From NCBI GenBank assembly GCA_019242065.1, contig JAFAWJ010000615.1, positions 1 to 9,358 on the forward strand: a DNA stretch of 9,358 bases, read 5' to 3'. Position 1 is the first letter of the stretch; the number at the start of each line of letters is the position of its first letter. The notes beneath the pieces are model-generated. The model saw only the letters and a program-made list of their open reading frames with translations. It was not told the origin of the DNA and made no database searches. Source of the DNA: Chloroflexota bacterium (lineage in GTDB: Bacteria > Chloroflexota > UBA6077 > CF-72). A program made the position numbers and the translations under genes. This document shows, one piece after another, positions 7,692 to 9,358 of this stretch.

Positions 7692-9146
7692 GTGTCCTTC
7701 TATCTCACGACACCCATCTACTACGCCAACGACGTGCCGCACATCGGCCACGCGTATGCCACCATCGCCGCCGACGCCATCGCCCGTTATCAGCGGCTCA
7801 AAGGTCAGGACGTGTTCCTGCTGACCGGCACCGACGAGCACGGCATCAATATCGAACGCGTTGCCGCCAGCCACGGCGTCACGCCAGGCGAGCATGTCGA
7901 CCGTGTCGCCGCGCAGTTCCGCGACCTGTGGTCTCGGCTCGACATCAGCTACGACCGCTTCATTCGCACCACCGAACCGGCCCACCATCGCGCGGTATTG
8001 GCGCTGTGGCAGCGGCTGCAGGCCAGCGGCGACCTGTACCGAGACACGTACACGGGCGCGTACTGCGCGAGATGCGAGGCCTACTACCAACCTGACGAGC
8101 TCGACCGTGGCGCGTGTCCGGTGCACGGCCTGGCTTGTGAGACCGTCACGGAGCAGAACTGGTTCTTCCGCCTGTCGCGGTACCAGGATGCGTTGGAACG
8201 ACTGGTGGGCGAGACCGACTTTGTACGGCCCATCGCGCGGCGCAACGAGATCCTGGCCGTCATCCGCGCCGGGCTGCGCGATTTCTCGGTCAGTCGCCGA
8301 CAGGTGCGCTGGGGCGTGCCCGTCCCAGACACCGCCGACGAGGTGATCTACGTGTGGGTGGACGCGCTGGCCAATTACCTGACGGGCGTCGGCTACCCGG
8401 ACGAGCCGGCCACCTTCGACCGCTACTGGCCGGCTGAGCTGCACGTGGTGGGCAAGGAGATCATTCGCTTCCACTGTCTGTACTGGCCGGCGTTGCTGCT
8501 GAGCGCCGGCTTGCCGCTACCGAAGCAGGTCTTCGCCCACGGCTGGCTAACCAAAGACGGCAAGAAAATTTCCAAGACGACGGGCAACACGGTGGATCCC
8601 GGGGAGCTCGCGGCCGAGTTCGGCTCGGACGCCCTGCGCTACCACTTGCTGCGCGCGACGCCCTTCGGTCAGGACAGCGACTACACGCGCGATGCGTTCA
8701 TCAGGCTGTACAACGCGGAGCTGGCCAACGCCTTCGGTAATCTCGTGCAACGAGCGACGGCCCTGGCGAATCGGCACGCCTGTGCGCTGAGCGTCGAAGG
8801 GGTCGAGTCTGCCCCTGAACTCGATCTGCGCGTGCGGTCCTGGCAGGTCGAGTCGTGCGTGACGGCGGCGTTCGAGACGCTGGCGCTGCAGGACGCCGTC
8901 ACAGCCGTCGGCGGTTTTGTGCGTGACGCCAATCGCTACCTGCAGGTGACGGCGCCGTGGGACCTGGCCAGAGCTGGCGATGCGTCACGGCTGGGTGTCG
9001 TGCTGCGTCACGCCCTCGAAGCCGCGCGTCTTGCCGCACGCTGGTACTCGCCAATCATCCCGCGGGCGGCTGCCGAAGCGTCACGGCGCCTGGGCGCGAC
9101 ACCGGTCGAAACCGGGCTGCCGTTGTTCCCGCGCTATTCCTGTTGA
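7692..9146 (+). CDS. metG: Methionyl-tRNA synthetase
   Basis: This class I aminoacyl-tRNA synthetase charges tRNA-Met, including the initiator, in the cytosol. It has 484 aa. The Rossmann fold opens with YLTTPIYYANDVPHIGHAY, with the HIGH motif at 17-20. A single zinc knuckle in the connective domain uses Cys125, Cys128, Cys142 and His145, as in the Thermus-type (one-knuckle) enzymes. VGKEIIRFHCLYWPALL follows at about 253-269. The KMSKS loop appears as KISKT (292-296). The C-terminal anticodon-binding helical domain (about 335-470) has NAELANAFGNLVQR and WDLA. The C-terminal tRNA-binding/dimerisation (Arc1p-like) domain found in longer MetRS is absent, as in the mycobacterial enzyme, so it is probably monomeric. 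GTG 7692 is supported by AGGGAG at 7676-7681 and by the exact family N-terminus. The ATG at 7664 is in another frame. Expression is likely linked to the leader and terminator upstream. Confidence 0.97.
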   Translation: MSFYLTTPIYYANDVPHIGHAYATIAADAIARYQRLKGQDVFLLTGTDEHGINIERVAASHGVTPGEHVDRVAAQFRDLWSRLDISYDRFIRTTEPAHHRAVLALWQRLQASGDLYRDTYTGAYCARCEAYYQPDELDRGACPVHGLACETVTEQNWFFRLSRYQDALERLVGETDFVRPIARRNEILAVIRAGLRDFSVSRRQVRWGVPVPDTADEVIYVWVDALANYLTGVGYPDEPATFDRYWPAELHVVGKEIIRFHCLYWPALLLSAGLPLPKQVFAHGWLTKDGKKISKTTGNTVDPGELAAEFGSDALRYHLLRATPFGQDSDYTRDAFIRLYNAELANAFGNLVQRATALANRHACALSVEGVESAPELDLRVRSWQVESCVTAAFETLALQDAVTAVGGFVRDANRYLQVTAPWDLARAGDASRLGVVLRHALEAARLAARWYSPIIPRAAAEASRRLGATPVETGLPLFPRYSC

Positions 9147-9169
9147 CGTGACCGATCGTCATCTAGGAT
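9143..9169 (+). promoter_or_regulatory. Leaderless-style promoter of the SGNH lipoprotein gene
   Basis: TTGACG (9143-9148) and TAGGAT (9164-9169) form a promoter with a short 15-bp spacer. It starts at the end of metG (stop 9144-9146). The expected start site, about 9176, is only about 3 nt before ATG 9179, so the mRNA would be essentially leaderless. No Shine-Dalgarno is present. TGACG at 9144-9148 and CGTCA at 9157-9161 form a 5-bp inverted repeat over the spacer, a possible operator. Confidence 0.5.
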
Positions 9170-9178
9170 TTCGCCACG

Positions 9179-9358
9179 ATGCGCATCCTGATCCGGCTGG
9201 TGGCGGCGACGCTGGCGCTGGCGACCGTTGCCTGCAGTCCTCCAGCAGCGGCGCGGCCCATCACCTACGTGGCGATCGGCGCCTCGGACGCGGTGGGCGT
9301 CGGCGCGGCCGATCCCGAGAAGGACGGCTGGGTACCCCAGTTTGGTGCCCGGCTGGGT
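9179..9358 (+). CDS. SGNH/GDSL-family hydrolase, probable lipoprotein, 3'-truncated by window end
   Basis: Sixty codons are visible, without a stop. Residues 1-18 form a signal peptide (basic MRILIR, then an Ala/Leu-rich core). It ends in LATVAC, a somewhat non-standard lipobox with Cys19 as the probable lipidated residue. The mature part soon shows ITYVAIGASDAVGVGAADP (residues 28-46). This is block I of the SGNH hydrolase fold, with Ser36 as the expected nucleophile and Ala where classical GDSL enzymes have Asp. GWVPQFGARLG follows, as in secreted esterases/acylhydrolases of this family. It is likely a membrane-anchored, outward-facing esterase, but the substrate is unknown and the catalytic Asp/His block V lies outside the window. 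ATG 9179 is chosen from the promoter position and the signal peptide. Confidence 0.8.
   Translation, partial: MRILIRLVAATLALATVACSPPAAARPITYVAIGASDAVGVGAADPEKDGWVPQFGARLG

Overview
The window is GC-rich bacterial chromosome, densely packed, with every protein gene on the + strand. I see no tRNA, rRNA, insertion sequence, phage gene or CRISPR array. The clues to taxonomy are indirect. They are an HspR-type MerR repressor inside a dnaJ/clpB heat-shock cluster, a DUF3105 membrane protein, GTG/TTG starts, and -10 boxes only about 10 nt ahead of start codons (leaderless-style transcripts). Together these suggest a high-GC Chloroflexota or a related terrestrial lineage (Dormibacterota-like), with Actinomycetota as the alternative. 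This is inference, not proof.

Region 1 (1-3856) is a heat-shock operon. It holds the 3' part of a class B (zinc-finger-less) DnaJ/CbpA co-chaperone, the repressor HspR, and the disaggregase ClpB. hspR and clpB overlap by 10 bp. ClpB works with DnaK and DnaJ to rescue aggregated proteins, and HspR probably represses its own operon. The operon is followed by two overlapping GC-rich hairpins (3858-3904) that probably end or attenuate it.

Region 2 (about 3902-7492) is a second tight operon. Its genes are a rhomboid intramembrane protease, a double-BON-domain protein, a single-pass DUF3105 protein, a START/SRPBCC-fold protein, and a soluble receiver-histidine kinase. Spacing is 1 bp, a 4-bp overlap, a short gap and 10 bp. 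The first gene has a puzzling start: a very good Shine-Dalgarno and ATG lie in the wrong frame, which suggests a frameshift error or an unusual initiation. The shared job of these genes is unknown; membrane or envelope surveillance is a guess.

Region 3 (7493-9146) is metG (methionyl-tRNA synthetase) preceded by a 199-bp gap. The gap holds an extended -10 promoter, a 23-codon ORF with three Met codons, a set of nested and mutually exclusive RNA helices, and a textbook intrinsic terminator about 50 nt before the metG start. It reads as a structured 5' leader or attenuator, or else an independent small RNA. It is the most interesting part of the window.

Region 4 (9143-9358) is a leaderless-style promoter and the first 60 codons of a lipoprotein of the SGNH/GDSL hydrolase family, cut by the window end.
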